DNA of 64,000 bases, from the NCBI RefSeq assembly GCF_042854845.1, contig NZ_AP031498.1:62001-126000 (forward strand). Reading direction: 5' to 3'. Numbering within the stretch: position 1 is the first letter of the stretch; the number at the start of each line of letters is the position of its first letter. Position numbers and translations under genes: made by a program. The DNA comes from Maricurvus nonylphenolicus (GTDB taxonomy: Bacteria > Pseudomonadota > Gammaproteobacteria > Pseudomonadales > Cellvibrionaceae). Of this stretch, positions 62,853 through 64,000 are shown in pieces. The notes beneath the pieces were generated by a model that was given only the letters and a program-made list of their open reading frames with translations, ran no database searches and was not told the DNA's origin.

Positions 62853-63197
62853 ATGAATAGAACAAGTTTGGAATCAATAAAATTTTGGTACGCTGAAAAC
62901 AAAGGGGTTATTAGTTTTATAGTAGGTACTTTGGCTGTGGCTTTATTTTATGGTGCTGCCAATTTAAGTAAGGCGCAGAGCTATGTGTCTGGCGTCGCTG
63001 AAGCGCACGTATTAGATGCTAACCTTGCTGGCAATAAATCCAAATTGGCCGTTAAATTAGAGGGTGGGGGTTTAGTTTATGTATCTATACATTCAGTGGG
63101 CTCTATAAAGGTCGGTAGTGATGTCTGCCTTATTAAAAATCAAACCTTCATTGGTACAGTTAATTTTAAGCTAGGTTCTAAAGGTAAATGCACATAA
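62853..63197 (+). CDS. Cassette protein with one membrane helix
   Basis: A 114-residue protein with an N-terminal membrane helix (about 18-37, KGVISFIVGTLAVALFYGAAN) and a C-terminal beta-rich domain ending GSKGKCT. The ATG at 62853 is chosen over an in-frame codon at 62778 inside the attC site. Family unknown; perhaps a periplasmic domain tethered to the inner membrane. Confidence 0.62.
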   Translation: MNRTSLESIKFWYAENKGVISFIVGTLAVALFYGAANLSKAQSYVSGVAEAHVLDANLAGNKSKLAVKLEGGGLVYVSIHSVGSIKVGSDVCLIKNQTFIGTVNFKLGSKGKCT

Positions 63198-63281
63198 CGA
63201 GCCGCTCAAACATCGTTCCGACCGCAAAAAACGCGGCCTCAGAAGTCTCCCCCAAAAAGGTAGACATCTTTTATAGTTAGA
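63193..63281 (+). repeat. attC-like site, weak right half
   Basis: Left core CATAACGAG (63193-63201), inner CCGC/GCGG hairpin; the right core is probably TAGTTAGAA (63274-63282). The left half is typical, the right half AT-rich and unpaired. Confidence 0.55.
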
Positions 63282-63288
63282 ATTACAG

Positions 63289-63657
63289 ATGACTTACGAA
63301 GAGTTCAATAACTACTGCAAATCCCTTAAAGCTACGACCCATATAATTCAATGGGGAGACTCTCACGTTTGGAAGGTTGGGGGAAAGGTGTTTGCTATAG
63401 GAGGGTGGGAGAAAAATCTGCAAAAGCCCGCATTCACGTTTAAAACTTCTGAACAGAACTATTATTTCCTAAGCGAACATCAAGAATATAGACCTGCCCC
63501 GTACTTAGCTTCACGAGGAATGAAGTGGATACAGCAATTTGATGGCTCTCCGGATGAAGAAGATAACTTAAAATATTATATTAAAGAATCGCATAGAATT
63601 GTGTCTTTAGGTTTAAGTAAAAAGAAGCAGCGAGAGTTAGGCCTTAACCAAGAGTAA
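63289..63657 (+). CDS. MmcQ/YjbR-like protein
   Basis: A 122-residue protein with the features of the MmcQ/YjbR family: YEEFNNYCKSLKATTHIIQWGDSHVWKVGGKVFAI, KPAFTFKTSE, and GMKWIQQFDGSPDEEDNLKYYIKESHRIV. The family has a DNA-binding-like fold with no settled function. It follows an attC-like site and is the last intact cassette-like gene. Confidence 0.8.
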   Translation: MTYEEFNNYCKSLKATTHIIQWGDSHVWKVGGKVFAIGGWEKNLQKPAFTFKTSEQNYYFLSEHQEYRPAPYLASRGMKWIQQFDGSPDEEDNLKYYIKESHRIVSLGLSKKKQRELGLNQE

Positions 63658-63905
63658 TCGTCTCTTAGAGGGATGATGAAATGTACAGTGGCTTCCCCGT
63701 TTGAATAACATAATAGATTGTTTTAACTACATTGGGCGATAAAGGAAGTTACAAAGGCAAGAAAGGATATCCGCTTTTAAAGCTCTCTGTAGCCAAGATG
63801 ATCGGATTTCTGTTGATGAATTGAAACTTACCACGTATGCTTTTCGAGAAGGATTAAGCATAACTACAACGTTACTGCAGTAATAAAAGCTAATAAGGAT
63901 GTTAC
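63658..63905. other. 248-base spacer at the right end
   Basis: AT-rich sequence with no convincing gene, no strong hairpin and no clear attC core. The 3' end (63890-63905) holds the likely ribosome site (AAGGA) of the next gene. Confidence 0.4.
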
Positions 63906-64000
63906 ATGTCAGAATTACCGCTATACCCTGCAAGCCCTTCTAATGTCCCGGAAGGCCTCACTCAAGCAACAAGCAGCTATAAAAGACAAGCCTGGCTGGC
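63906..64000 (+). CDS. Start of a membrane protein gene, probably M48 family protease (3' truncated)
   Basis: Thirty-one codons to the window edge: MSELPLYPASPSNVPEGL, then ATSSYKRQAWLA. This N-terminus recalls the conserved opening of large membrane M48-type metalloproteases of gammaproteobacteria, but the segment is too short to be sure. AAGGA lies upstream of the ATG. Confidence 0.45.
   Translation, partial: MSELPLYPASPSNVPEGLTQATSSYKRQAWL

Larger units (their letters stand above)
57550..63660 (+). mobile_element. Integron gene-cassette array without integrase (CALIN)
   Basis: About 6 kb immediately after tex in which short forward-strand genes alternate with sites of attC character. At least five spacers have a left core ending in TAAC (CTAAC/TTAAC) and a right core beginning GTTA, with imperfect complementary arms between (58051-58105, 58447-58520, 60369-60440, 60749-60790, and 62763-62843 with a degenerate right core). 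The genes are mostly unrelated to each other and to anything nearby, and are visibly AT-richer than the flanking core. No tyrosine recombinase (IntI) is in the window. Core geometry reads left-core to right-core on the forward strand, so the integrase would be expected on the left, where tex sits instead. The array is therefore a cluster of attC sites lacking an integrase, or the tail of one. Confidence 0.72.

Noticed and set aside
63727..63933. 68-residue reverse frame in the right-end spacer
   Set aside because: It runs across the start of the metalloprotease-like gene; no recognisable domain or ribosome site.
1..64000. CRISPR arrays
   Set aside because: No series of regularly spaced identical 24-40 base repeats was found; the cassette-site repeats are irregular and have different spacers and sizes.

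Overview
The window is 64 kb from a gammaproteobacterial chromosome, probably a marine relative of the pseudomonads in or near Cellvibrionales. I infer this from gene neighbourhoods: ftsY-ftsE-ftsX-rpoH, argH facing algZ-algR-hemC-hemD-hemX-hemY, and crc facing pyrE, together with a class I adenylate cyclase and a TonB receptor. No rRNA is present, so the genus cannot be fixed. Genes are densely packed on both strands.

Positions 1-16900 carry the end of ftsY, ftsEX, heat-shock sigma factor rpoH, a DUF423 membrane protein, class I adenylate cyclase, two large tandem soluble hybrid histidine kinases, argH, and the AlgZ/AlgR two-component pair. Positions 17053-21811 hold the tetrapyrrole genes hemCDXY and dgkA. 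Positions 21827-25475 hold a compact reverse-strand operon: a short periplasmic binding-protein-like protein, an outer-membrane beta-barrel and a membrane diguanylate cyclase, which together look like a sensing unit. Next come cysQ, an AraC regulator convergent with a TonB-dependent receptor, a yrfG-like phosphatase, hslR, a trypsin-like protease, hslO (Hsp33) and pckA. Positions 36037-42752 include a CPA2 antiporter, a lone Tae4-like peptidoglycan amidase with a small two-helix membrane partner, tRNA-Arg(CCG), a thiamine-diphosphate enzyme with a divergent AraC regulator, and a cytochrome c5-like protein. Then follow crc/pyrE, a DUF4124 protein, a MAPEG protein, the periplasmic nitrate reductase operon napEFDABC, an RND efflux pair, and tex.

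From about 57550 to 63660 the character changes. Short, AT-richer genes of mostly unknown function all lie on the forward strand and are separated by attC-like recombination sites (CTAAC/TTAAC...GTTAG/GTTAA with imperfect palindromes between). This looks like an integron gene-cassette array with no integrase in the window (a CALIN). It contains a DUF6572-like protein, an HNH-like protein, an MmcQ/YjbR-like protein, small membrane proteins, a lipoprotein of unknown family, a 28-bp perfect hairpin, a 109-bp direct repeat at about 87% identity whose copies lie 4.8 kb apart, and GGGGTCTGACCC palindromes, one of which lies in frame within a small reading frame. The window ends in the first codons of a probable membrane metalloprotease.

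The best candidates for something new are the cassette array, the Tae4-like/two-helix pair, and the binding-protein/barrel/GGDEF operon. All family names come from reading the sequence; no database search was run.
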